Positions 1-5,721 are shown, counted from the first letter of the stretch. The stretch: 8,280 nucleotides of DNA from Sphingomonadaceae bacterium (GCA_009923795.1 RFSU01000102.1:1-8280); one strand, 5' to 3'. Numbers and translations are program-made. The notes: generated by a model not told the origin, from the letters alone.

Positions 1-198
1 GTGGTGGCTCTGTCGGGTGGCTATAGCCGCCCGGAAGCCTGTGTTGAGCTGGCCAAGAACCGTGGCATTATCGCCAGCTTCAGCCGCGCCTTGCTCGAAG
101 ATTTGCGCCATCAAATGAGCGATGACGCGTTCGACGCATCGCTGGGTGCCGCAATCGACGATATTTTCAAAGGCTCAACCCAGAAGGTTTCTGCCTAA
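1..198 (+). CDS. Class I fructose-bisphosphate aldolase, C-terminal fragment
   Basis: This is the 3' end of a gene whose start lies left of the window; 65 codons in frame 1 run to a TAA stop. The piece contains VVALSGGYSR near its start and IASFSRALLEDLRHQM around residues 24-39, which resemble the C-terminal region of class I (Schiff-base) fructose-1,6-bisphosphate aldolases. Members of this family cleave fructose-1,6-bisphosphate to dihydroxyacetone phosphate and glyceraldehyde-3-phosphate, or run the reverse reaction in gluconeogenesis, in the cytoplasm. The catalytic lysine lies upstream and cannot be checked. The GTG at base 1 is an internal valine codon, not a start. A strong hairpin just downstream suggests transcription ends here. 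The family call is from memory of aligned proteins and is fairly secure; class II aldolases do not carry this tail. Confidence 0.85.
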   Translation: MVALSGGYSRPEACVELAKNRGIIASFSRALLEDLRHQMSDDAFDASLGAAIDDIFKGSTQKVSA

Positions 199-214
199 GA
201 CTATGAAAAGGGAA

Positions 215-245
215 GGCGGCGGCCCCGTGCCGCCGCCCCCATTTT
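215..245 (+). terminator. Rho-independent-type terminator after the aldolase gene
   Basis: A perfect 9-bp GC-only stem pairs 215-223 with 229-237 around a 5-base loop (224-228). It is followed by a short C run and then ATTTT (241-245). It begins 17 bases after the aldolase stop codon. The U tract is short (four T after CCCA), so termination may be incomplete, but position and stem strength fit a terminator that separates the aldolase from thiE. Confidence 0.75.
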
Positions 246-287
246 GCAGGGTTACGCTTTTCGCCTGCACCGCCTATATCGCCGGCT

Positions 288-971
288 ATGGACGATCTTG
301 ACCTTCCCGACGTGCCGCAAGGCTTTGCTGAACGCTTTGCAGCTGAAGCCCGCGAACCTGCCGAACTTTATCTTTTATCCCCGCCACAGCTTGAGGCTGA
401 CTTCGCCGATCGGCTGAAGGCGGCGCTGGACGCCGGGCCAATTGCTGCCTTTCAGCTTCGCCTGAAAGGGTTGGATGATCATGCCATTGCGCGGGCGGCA
501 GAACCGATACAGGCCATATGTGCAGAGCGGGATGTGGCATTTATCGTCAATGACAGCATTGCTCTGGCCAAGCGGTTGGGCGCGGATGGCGTTCATCTGG
601 GTCAGGGCGATGGCGACCCGCGCGAGGCACGGGAGGTTTTGGGGCACGACGCGCAAATTGGCGTTACCTGTCACAATAGCCGCCACCTTGCGATGGAAGC
701 AGGGGAGGCCGGGGCCGATTATGTGGCTTTTGGCGCTTTCTACCCGACCAGCACCAAAGAGGTCAGTCATCAGGCAGACCCCGCCATTATGAGCTGGTGG
801 AGCGTCGTATCGCCCATTCCCTGCGTCGCCATTGGCGGCATTACTGCGCAGAATGTGGCCCCATTGGTCACAGCAGGCGCAGATTTCATCGCTGTTTCTG
901 GTGCTGTCTGGAATGATCCAGCGGGCGAATCTGCCGCCGTACGCCAGCTACTGGCGGCGATGGGGCGCTGA
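288..971 (+). CDS. thiE: Thiamine phosphate synthase (ThiE family)
   Basis: The 227-residue product belongs to the thiamine phosphate synthase family, a cytoplasmic TIM barrel that joins hydroxymethylpyrimidine diphosphate to thiazole phosphate to make thiamine monophosphate and pyrophosphate. Visible family motifs in order are QLRLK (56-60, Arg58 and Lys60 at the usual diphosphate-binding positions), ND (88-89), GVHLGQGD (101-108, Asp108 at the second metal site), GVTCH (125-129), PTSTK (153-157) and the phosphate-binding IGGI (182-185) with AVSGA (202-206). About 25 residues precede the first barrel strand (LYLLSPP), an N-terminal extension relative to short bacterial ThiE. Two positions differ from the common pattern: QLRLK where QLREK is frequent, and GAFYPTSTK where GPxFPTxTK is typical. 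TenI-like paralogues share the fold, but retention of ND, the second Asp and STK favours an active synthase. No clear Shine-Dalgarno site precedes the ATG. No other thi genes are nearby, so this is a standalone copy. Confidence 0.87.
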   Translation: MDDLDLPDVPQGFAERFAAEAREPAELYLLSPPQLEADFADRLKAALDAGPIAAFQLRLKGLDDHAIARAAEPIQAICAERDVAFIVNDSIALAKRLGADGVHLGQGDGDPREAREVLGHDAQIGVTCHNSRHLAMEAGEAGADYVAFGAFYPTSTKEVSHQADPAIMSWWSVVSPIPCVAIGGITAQNVAPLVTAGADFIAVSGAVWNDPAGESAAVRQLLAAMGR

Positions 972-1043
972 TCACCCTTGCCCGTTCGCATCGCATGGGC
1001 TAGGGGCAGCGCCGCTCTTTCTTATCCCTTTGGCCAATTCATA

Positions 1044-1049
1044 TAGGTG
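1044..1049 (+). promoter_or_regulatory. Ribosome binding site of efp
   Basis: TAGGTG at 1044-1049 contains AGGTG, which matches the 3' part of the AGGAGGTGA consensus, and lies 6 bases before ATG 1056. It covers the in-frame GTG at 1047, which shows that the GTG is part of the binding site and that translation begins at 1056. Confidence 0.6.
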
Positions 1050-1055
1050 TATCCC

Positions 1056-1619
1056 ATGAAGATCAGCGGCGTGGACATCCGTCCCGGCAATATCCTGGAA
1101 TTTGAAGGCGGCCTGTGGCGCGCCGTGAAAATTCAGCACACTCAGCCCGGCAAGGGTGGGGCCTATATGCAGGTTGAAATGAAAAACCTGATCGATGGGC
1201 GCAAGACGAACAACCGCTTCCGTTCTGACGAGAAGGTGGAGAAGGTTCGCCTCGACACCAAGGATTTCACCTATTTGTACACCGATGGCGACATGCTCGT
1301 CTTCATGGACAAAGATAGCTATGAGCAGATCACGCTCCCGCGTGAATTGCTCGGCGATGCAGCGGCCTTTTTGCAAGACGGCATGGATGTTGTTCTGGAA
1401 CTGCATGAAGAGCGGCCGATTTCGGTTCAGCTGCCCGATCAGGTTGAAGCAACCATTGTAGAGGCAGACGCCGTAGTGAAGGGGCAGACTGCTTCTTCTT
1501 CCTATAAGCCTGCCTTGCTGGACAATGGCGTGCGCATCATGGTGCCGCCGCATATTGGCGCTGGCACCCGCGTTGTCGTCGATGTGTACTCGCAAGAATA
1601 TGTAAAGCGCGCCGACTAA
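1056..1619 (+). CDS. efp: Translation elongation factor P (EF-P)
   Basis: The 187-residue product is a full-length EF-P, the tRNA-shaped factor that binds between the ribosomal P and E sites and rescues ribosomes stalled on polyproline stretches. The N-terminal KOW-like domain starts MKISGVDIRPGN, and the exposed loop reads HTQPGKGGAY with Lys33 at the tip, the position that is beta-lysylated (Lys34) in E. coli. Whether it is modified here cannot be read from this window. The middle OB domain contains the stretch ITLPRELLGDAAAFLQDG, and the C-terminal OB domain ends in VPPHIGAGTRVVVDV (residues 168-182). ATG 1056 is chosen over an in-frame GTG at 1047 because alphaproteobacterial EF-P starts MKI and the GTG lies inside the ribosome binding site. 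An 84-base gap separates it from thiE and 36 bases from the next gene. No convincing promoter was seen, so it could be read from its own weak promoter or through from thiE. Confidence 0.96.
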   Translation: MKISGVDIRPGNILEFEGGLWRAVKIQHTQPGKGGAYMQVEMKNLIDGRKTNNRFRSDEKVEKVRLDTKDFTYLYTDGDMLVFMDKDSYEQITLPRELLGDAAAFLQDGMDVVLELHEERPISVQLPDQVEATIVEADAVVKGQTASSSYKPALLDNGVRIMVPPHIGAGTRVVVDVYSQEYVKRAD

Positions 1620-1655
1620 GCGTCCTTTTTCTTTGATTTCTGATCGGATTTTTAA

Positions 1656-2468
1656 GTGCCAGCCCATTCCGGTATCATGACCGTCATCGAACGCGCCGCC
1701 CGCAAAGCAGGCGGGAAGTTGCGGCGCGATTTTAATGAGGTTCAGCACCTTCAGGTGAGCCGTAAAGGCCCTGCCGATTTTGTGTCCAAGGCGGATATCG
1801 CGGCAGAGCGGACAATTTACGAAGAATTGTCCAAGGCGCGGCCGGATTGGGGCTTTTTGTTTGAAGAAGCCGGTGAAATTGAAGGCGATCCGAATAAGCC
1901 CCGCTTCATTGTCGATCCACTCGATGGCACCTCAAATTTCCTGCACGGCATTCCGCATTTTGCGATTTCGATTGCGGTGGAAGAACTCTTGACCGGCGGC
2001 CGCCGCGAAGTGACGACGGCTTTGGTCTATAACCCGATCACCGATGAAAGCTTTTGGGCGGAAAAGGGCAGGGGCGCTTGGTTGCAGGATCAGCGACTAC
2101 GCGTGTCGGCTCGCCGGGATCTTTCGGACGCGCTGATTGCCACGGGCATTCCCTTCATGGGCCATGGCGACATGGCGGAATGGGTGCGTATTTTTGGGGC
2201 CGTTGCCCCCAGCGTTGCTGGCATTCGGCGCTTTGGCGCCGCCTCGCTGGATCTCGCTTGGGTCGCAGCGGGTCGCTTTGACGGCTTTTGGGAAAGCCAT
2301 TTGCAACCTTGGGATGTCGCAGCCGGCATGCTGCTGGTGCGCGAAGCGGGTGGGTTTGTGACGGATTTCCGAGGTGGAGATCGCTGCATTGAGCGTAGCG
2401 AATTTCTGGCGGCCAATGATGGGCTGCATTCAAAGCTCCACAAGATTGTGGCTGGCGCATTGCGTTAA
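1656..2468 (+). CDS. suhB: Inositol monophosphatase / SuhB-family sugar phosphatase
   Basis: The 270-residue product (GTG start) is a member of the lithium-sensitive, Mg2+-dependent inositol-phosphatase superfamily, which hydrolyses inositol-1-phosphate and related sugar phosphates. The three metal-binding motifs are all present: the acidic pair in FEEAGE (Glu70/71), DPLDGTSNFLHG (Asp87, the Leu89 carbonyl and Asp90) and the C-terminal QPWDVAAGMLLVREAGG (Asp220). Further family signature is GAASLDLAWVAAGRFDGFWE (195-214). GTG 1656 is chosen because it gives the N-terminus PAHSGIMTVIERAARKAG, close to recalled sphingomonad homologues; ATG 1677 is the alternative, and neither has a strong Shine-Dalgarno site. 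The family is certain; the substrate is not. Relatives include true SuhB, histidinol phosphatase (HisN) and CysQ-like enzymes, so suhB is a family label. In E. coli SuhB also acts in rRNA antitermination, but nothing here shows that role. Confidence 0.87.
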   Translation: MPAHSGIMTVIERAARKAGGKLRRDFNEVQHLQVSRKGPADFVSKADIAAERTIYEELSKARPDWGFLFEEAGEIEGDPNKPRFIVDPLDGTSNFLHGIPHFAISIAVEELLTGGRREVTTALVYNPITDESFWAEKGRGAWLQDQRLRVSARRDLSDALIATGIPFMGHGDMAEWVRIFGAVAPSVAGIRRFGAASLDLAWVAAGRFDGFWESHLQPWDVAAGMLLVREAGGFVTDFRGGDRCIERSEFLAANDGLHSKLHKIVAGALR

Positions 2469-2477
2469 ATCGGGATT

Positions 2478-2503
2478 GAAAAACCTCGGTTTTTCGTGAT
2501 TTT
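2478..2503 (+). terminator. A/T-tract inverted repeat after suhB, possible weak terminator
   Basis: A perfect inverted repeat begins 9 bases after the suhB stop. GAAAAACC (2478-2485) pairs with GGTTTTTC (2488-2495), followed by a second T run at 2500-2503. Only two G-C pairs sit near the tip and the apparent loop is 2-4 bases, so it is weaker than the hairpin at 215-237. It could be a leaky or bidirectional terminator, or a protein-binding palindrome. The placement supports a transcription boundary between suhB and nuo, but the structure alone does not prove it. Confidence 0.35.
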
Positions 2504-2631
2504 CTGACGACTTAATACGTTAGTGGGGAATTTATCCCCGAATACGGGCCAAATGCACCTCTTGGTGTGCTTGCGAAGGCGCAAAGCCTGGCCTAAAGCC
2601 GCCACGATTCCGGCGTTCTGCCGGTTCAAGT

Positions 2632-2637
2632 GGAAAG
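2632..2637 (+). promoter_or_regulatory. Ribosome binding site of nuoA
   Basis: GGAAAG at 2632-2637 lies 7 bases before ATG 2645. An in-frame GTG at 2630 overlaps this site, so ATG 2645 is the better start and the GTG is not used. Confidence 0.55.
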
Positions 2638-2644
2638 TCGTATC

Positions 2645-3022
2645 ATGTCGTCGGTTGCTGCCGGATATCTCCCGATTTTGCTTTTCTTGGCGATTGCGCT
2701 GCTCCTCTCGAGCGCCTTTGTGTTTTTGCCGATGCTCATCTCTCGCTTGACGGGCACACATAATCCGACGCCGGAAAAGCTGACCGAATATGAGTGCGGT
2801 TTTCCCGCCTTTGAAGGGAGCCGCGCGCAATTTGATGTGCGCTTTTACCTTGTCGCAATTTTGTTCATCATCTTTGATCTTGAAGCAGCCTTTCTCTTCC
2901 CTTGGGCGGTCAGCCTTGAATGGACGGGTTGGGCTGGCTGGACCGGTATGATGATTTTCCTTGGCGAGCTGGTTCTCGGCCTTTTCTATGCATGGAAGAA
3001 GGGAGCTCTCGAATGGGAGTAG
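2645..3022 (+). CDS. nuoA: NADH-quinone oxidoreductase subunit A (complex I)
   Basis: The 125-residue product is NuoA, the small three-helix membrane subunit of complex I (ND3 in mitochondria), next to the quinone entry path. Hydrophobic segments lie at about 8-32, 66-90 and 100-117. Between helices 1 and 2 is the long conserved loop with EYECGFPAF (48-56), whose Cys51 corresponds to the ND3 loop cysteine that reports the active/deactive transition in mitochondrial enzymes. Helix 2 carries FDLEAAFLFPWA (77-88) with Asp78 and Glu80, acidic residues of the proton path; Glu108 lies in helix 3. ATG 2645 is preferred over GTG 2630 because of the ribosome binding site between them. It is the first gene of the operon and overlaps nuoB by 10 bases. 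It is full length with nothing missing. Confidence 0.95.
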   Translation: MSSVAAGYLPILLFLAIALLLSSAFVFLPMLISRLTGTHNPTPEKLTEYECGFPAFEGSRAQFDVRFYLVAILFIIFDLEAAFLFPWAVSLEWTGWAGWTGMMIFLGELVLGLFYAWKKGALEWE

Positions 3023-3552
3023 ATCTGACGGCACCGCCGCCTGCAGGAACGCTGCCGGACGCCAGTTTTTTTAATGGTCTGAACGATGAGCTGTCCAATA
3101 AGGGCTTTCTTGTCGTGTCGACGGAAGAGCTGTTCCAATGGGCGCGCACAGGCTCGCTCTGGTGGATGACTTTTGGTCTGGCCTGCTGCGCAGTGGAAAT
3201 GATCCACGTCAACATGCCGCGCTATGATCTGGAACGCTTTGGCGCCGCACCGCGAGCCTCCCCGCGTCAGTCCGATGTGATGATTGTGGCGGGCACGCTT
3301 TGCAATAAAATGGCCCCGGCGCTGCGTCGCGTTTATGATCAGATGTCTGATCCGAAATATGTTATTTCCATGGGTAGCTGCGCCAATGGCGGCGGCTATT
3401 ATCATTATAGCTATAGCGTCGTGCGCGGCTGTGATCGGATTGTTCCGGTCGATATTTATGTCCCGGGTTGCCCGCCCACTGCCGAAGCTCTGCTCTACGG
3501 CATCATGCAATTGCAGCGGAAAATCCGCCGCTCCGGCACGGTGACACGATAA
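3013..3552 (+). CDS. nuoB: NADH-quinone oxidoreductase subunit B (complex I, cluster N2)
   Basis: The 179-residue product is NuoB (PSST), which holds the [4Fe-4S] cluster N2 that passes electrons to quinone at the membrane interface. The cluster ligands are visible: the tandem pair Cys58-Cys59 in GLACCAVEM, Cys123 in GSCANGGG and Cys153 in PGCPPTAEAL. The stretch RASPRQSDVMIVAGT (81-95) is also family-typical. The start ATG 3013 lies inside the end of nuoA in another frame, giving a 10-base overlap, with GGGAG at 3001-3005 seven bases upstream as ribosome binding site. An in-frame ATG at 2920 would add 31 residues reading out of frame through nuoA and is not credible. The stop shares one base with the nuoC start (TAATG). 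NuoB packs against NuoD and NuoC in the connecting module. Confidence 0.97.
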   Translation: MGVDLTAPPPAGTLPDASFFNGLNDELSNKGFLVVSTEELFQWARTGSLWWMTFGLACCAVEMIHVNMPRYDLERFGAAPRASPRQSDVMIVAGTLCNKMAPALRRVYDQMSDPKYVISMGSCANGGGYYHYSYSVVRGCDRIVPVDIYVPGCPPTAEALLYGIMQLQRKIRRSGTVTR

Positions 3553-4160
3553 TGCATTCTGCCCCCCGCTATGCCAGCAACGAAGGTGTTGCCGACGCAA
3601 TTGCCAAGGCGCTCGGCAAGGATGTCATCGACATTGCTGAAGCTCACGGCGAAATTGCTGTTCATGTTGTGACGGCCCGCCTCGTTGAGGTGATGACCGC
3701 CTTGCGTGATCAGTGCGCCTATCAGCAGTTGATGGAGATTGCTGGCGTCGATTGGCCCGACCATGATCCGCGCTTTGAAGTGGTCTATTGCCTGTTATCG
3801 CTTACGAAAAATCATCGCATTCGCGTGCATGTGCGCACCAATGAAGAGGTGCCTGTGCCGTCTGTGACGGGCATCTGGCCCGTGGCAGGATGGTTGGAAC
3901 GCGAAGTGTTCGACATGTATGGCGTGGTGTTCGAAGGCAATTCGGATCTGCGCCGCATCCTGACGGATTATGGCTTTTCCGGCCATCCGCAGCGCAAGGA
4001 CTTTCCGCTCACCGGCTATACTGAGCTCCGCTATTCCGAAGAGCATAAGCGCGTGATGTACGAGCCCGTCAGCCTGGCGCAGGATTTCCGCAAGTTCGAT
4101 TTCATGTCGCCTTGGGAAGGCGCGGATTATGTCCTGCCCGGCGATGAGAAGGGAGAGTAG
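3552..4160 (+). CDS. nuoC: NADH-quinone oxidoreductase subunit C (complex I, 30 kDa subunit)
   Basis: The 202-residue product is NuoC, a cofactor-free structural subunit of the peripheral arm that holds NuoD, NuoB and NuoI together. The 30-kDa subunit signature is at 114-130 (WLEREVFDMYGVVFEGN), followed by SDLRRILTDYGFSGHP (131-146) and RKDFPLTGY. Residues 130-131 are Asn-Ser where most relatives have His-Pro before DLRRIL, a small departure in a conserved loop. The gene is separate from nuoD, unlike the fused nuoCD of E. coli. ATG 3552 shares one base with the nuoB stop (TAATG). There is no strong Shine-Dalgarno site of its own, which points to translational coupling with nuoB. The stop is 2 bases before the nuoD start. 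Confidence 0.96.
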   Translation: MHSAPRYASNEGVADAIAKALGKDVIDIAEAHGEIAVHVVTARLVEVMTALRDQCAYQQLMEIAGVDWPDHDPRFEVVYCLLSLTKNHRIRVHVRTNEEVPVPSVTGIWPVAGWLEREVFDMYGVVFEGNSDLRRILTDYGFSGHPQRKDFPLTGYTELRYSEEHKRVMYEPVSLAQDFRKFDFMSPWEGADYVLPGDEKGE

Positions 4161-4162
4161 AA

Positions 4163-5374
4163 GTGAGCCTTTCTCCGGATCTGGCGCCCACCACAACGGG
4201 CGAAGATATCCAGAATTACACGATTAACTTCGGCCCCCAGCATCCGGCCGCACACGGCGTTTTGCGCCTAGTGATGGAATTGGATGGGGAGATTGTCGAA
4301 CGGCTCGATCCGCATGTCGGCCTGCTGCATCGCGGCACCGAAAAGCTGATTGAGTATAAGACCTATTTGCAGGCGCTGCCTTATTTTGACCGGCTCGATT
4401 ATTGCTCCCCGCTTTGCATGGAGCACAGTTATGTGCTGGCGATTGAAAAGCTGCTCAATGTAGAGGTGCCGTTGCGCGCCCAATATCTGCGCGTGCTGTT
4501 CGCGGAACTGACCCGAATCTGCAATCATATGCTGAATCTCGGCTCGCATGTGATGGATGTGGGCGCGATGACGCCGAACCTATGGCTGTTCGAAATTCGC
4601 GAAGACTGCCTTAATTTCTTTGAACGCGCTTCTGGTGCGCGGATGCACTCGGCCTGGTTCCGCCCCGGTGGCGTGCATCAGGATGTGCCGCTTAAGCTAC
4701 TGACCGATATTGCCGACTGGCTGGACACGCGCGTTCCTCGCCTGTTTGAGGATGCGATTAGCCTTGTGGCGGACAACCGCATTTTCAAGCAGCGCAATGT
4801 CGACATCGCGACCGTGTCTCAGGAAGATGCCATTCGCTGGGGCTTTTCCGGCCCGATGATCCGTGGTGCAGGCCTCCCTTGGGATATCCGCAAGTCGCAG
4901 CCTTATGATGTGTATGACCGGGTTGAATTTGATGTACCCGTCGGCACCAAGGGTGATTGCTATGATCGCTTCATGGTGCGGGTTGAGGAAGTGCGTCAGT
5001 CCATCCGGATTATGAAGCAATGCCTTCGCGATATGCCGGAAGGCCCCGTGCTGACCGACGACCGCAAGGTTGCGCCGCCCAAGCGCGGTGAGATGAAGCA
5101 GTCGATGGAAGCTCTGATCCATCACTTTAAGCTCTACACCGAAGGCTTTAAGGTTCCCGAAGGCAGCGTCTATGTGGCGACGGAAAGCCCGAAGGGGGAA
5201 TTTGGCGTCTATCTGGTCTCCGATGGGACGAACAAGCCCTATCGCTGCAAGATCCGGCCGACGGCCTTTTCGCATCTTCAGGCGATGGACTTCATGTCGC
5301 GCGGCCACATGCTCGCGGACACGACGGCCATTTTGGGCGCACTCGACATTGTGTTTGGGGAGTGCGACCGGTGA
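4163..5374 (+). CDS. nuoD: NADH-quinone oxidoreductase subunit D (complex I, 49 kDa subunit)
   Basis: The 403-residue product is NuoD, the 49-kDa subunit that forms the quinone-reduction pocket with NuoB. GPQHPAAHGVLR (24-35) contains His31, aligning with the quinone-binding His38 of Thermus Nqo4, and RLDY (77-80) contains Tyr80, aligning with its Tyr87. HRGTEKL (56-62), the long stretch RICNHMLNLGSHVMDVGAMT (118-137) and the RPTAFSHLQAM region near the C-terminus are family hallmarks. The segment after Tyr80 reads CSPLCMEHSYVLAIEKL, with two cysteines close to the quinone site. Translation starts at GTG 4163, with GGGAG at 4151-4155 seven bases upstream. The length is normal for the unfused alphaproteobacterial form. 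The stop TGA overlaps the GTG start of the next small gene (GTGA), which is not a standard nuo gene. Confidence 0.97.
   Translation: MSLSPDLAPTTTGEDIQNYTINFGPQHPAAHGVLRLVMELDGEIVERLDPHVGLLHRGTEKLIEYKTYLQALPYFDRLDYCSPLCMEHSYVLAIEKLLNVEVPLRAQYLRVLFAELTRICNHMLNLGSHVMDVGAMTPNLWLFEIREDCLNFFERASGARMHSAWFRPGGVHQDVPLKLLTDIADWLDTRVPRLFEDAISLVADNRIFKQRNVDIATVSQEDAIRWGFSGPMIRGAGLPWDIRKSQPYDVYDRVEFDVPVGTKGDCYDRFMVRVEEVRQSIRIMKQCLRDMPEGPVLTDDRKVAPPKRGEMKQSMEALIHHFKLYTEGFKVPEGSVYVATESPKGEFGVYLVSDGTNKPYRCKIRPTAFSHLQAMDFMSRGHMLADTTAILGALDIVFGECDR
5357..5362 (+). promoter_or_regulatory. Ribosome binding site of the SnoaL-like gene, inside the nuoD end
   Basis: GGGGAG at 5357-5362 lies 8 bases before GTG 5371. 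It favours GTG 5371 over the other in-frame GTG at 5362, which overlaps the site itself. It also shows the small gene has its own translation signal within nuoD. Confidence 0.6.
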
Positions 5375-5721
5375 GCAATCTTGACACCGCCAAGGCGATG
5401 ATCGCGGCCTATAATGCGCAGGATGTCGACACTTATGTCTCGTACATGACGGACGATGCTTGCGAAGCCAATTATCGGGGCGACGTGGTGCGCGAAGGCA
5501 AGGAAGGCACGTTTAGCGGCCTTGCGGCTGCCTTTGCCAAATGGCCGCAGAACAAGGCCGATATCCGCGATGTTCAGGAAATTGGCGATTATGTGCTGTT
5601 CCGAGAACATGTCACGCGCGGCCCCGCAAGTGATGGGACCCCCCTGGTCGCGCCGTTTGACGTGATCGCTGTTTATAGTTTTGAAGGCGAGAAGTGCTCT
5701 CGCGTGGAGTTCATCCGCTAA
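5371..5721 (+). CDS. SnoaL/NTF2-like small protein of unknown function inside the nuo operon
   Basis: The 116-residue product resembles the SnoaL-like/nuclear transport factor 2 superfamily, small cone-shaped alpha+beta proteins that include ketosteroid isomerase, polyketide cyclases and many non-enzymatic proteins. The N-terminal helix AKAMIAAYNAQDVDTYVSYM (7-26), followed by TDDACEANYRGD (27-38), then an EGKEG turn and beta-rich segments ending DVIAVYSFEGEKCSRVEFI (97-115), follows the family's usual layout. There is no signal peptide or membrane segment, so it is expected in the cytoplasm. Three cysteines are scattered (31, 109 and none in a cluster motif), so I see no metal-cluster site. 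It starts at GTG 5371, sharing GTGA with the nuoD stop, and its TAA shares one base with the nuoE ATG, so it is co-translated with complex I subunits. It is not a standard complex I subunit. A role as accessory or assembly factor is inferred from position only; a substrate cannot be named. Confidence 0.8.
   Translation: MSNLDTAKAMIAAYNAQDVDTYVSYMTDDACEANYRGDVVREGKEGTFSGLAAAFAKWPQNKADIRDVQEIGDYVLFREHVTRGPASDGTPLVAPFDVIAVYSFEGEKCSRVEFIR

Larger units (their letters stand above)
2469..2644 (+). promoter_or_regulatory. Probable nuo promoter region and structured 5' leader
   Basis: This 176-base gap is the longest non-coding stretch in the window and lies directly before the complex I operon. It holds five short inverted repeats in series: 2478-2495; GGGGA/TCCCC at 2525-2529/2535-2539; CACC/GGTG at 2556-2559/2564-2567; TTGCG/CGCAA at 2571-2575/2580-2584; and CCGGC/GCCGG at 2610-2614/2620-2624. 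TTGAAA at 2476-2481 resembles a -35 box, but no good -10 box follows at 16-18 bases. TAATAC at 2513-2518 resembles a -10 box without a good -35. The promoter is therefore placed here by position, not by a clear motif. No known riboswitch class was recognised. Confidence 0.4.

Noticed and set aside
1047..1055. GTG 1047 as the efp start, adding three residues
   Set aside because: The GTG is part of the ribosome binding site for ATG 1056, and EF-P proteins of this type start MKI.
972..1748. 258-codon open frame on the - strand opposite efp
   Set aside because: It lies entirely across efp and the start of suhB, which are secure genes. Its translation resembles no family I know and it has no credible start signal; it is a codon-bias shadow.
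2630..2644. GTG 2630 as the nuoA start, adding five residues
   Set aside because: It overlaps the GGAAAG site that is well spaced for ATG 2645, and nothing upstream of 2630 looks like a binding site.
2523..2750. 75-codon + strand frame starting in the nuo leader, considered as a leader peptide
   Set aside because: It runs about 100 bases into nuoA out of frame, is rich in Cys and Arg, has no clear ribosome binding site, and its start GTG sits in the GGGG arm of a hairpin.
2920..3012. Upstream ATG extending NuoB by 31 residues
   Set aside because: The extension would read nuoA in a different frame over its last membrane helix. ATG 3013 has a good binding site and gives the normal NuoB length.
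2465..3034. 189-codon open frame on the - strand covering the nuo leader and nuoA
   Set aside because: It is the only long antisense frame to span the non-coding gap, so it was considered, but its product is rich in Lys, Arg and Glu with no domain, and most of it is nuoA read backwards.
3368..3420. Glycine- and tyrosine-rich run in NuoB (around GGGYYHYSYS) considered as a repeat expansion
   Set aside because: It is the normal conserved segment after the third N2 ligand cysteine in this family.
4697..5308. 203-codon open frame on the - strand opposite nuoD
   Set aside because: Antisense shadow of nuoD, with a low-complexity mix of His and Arg typical of reversed coding sequence.
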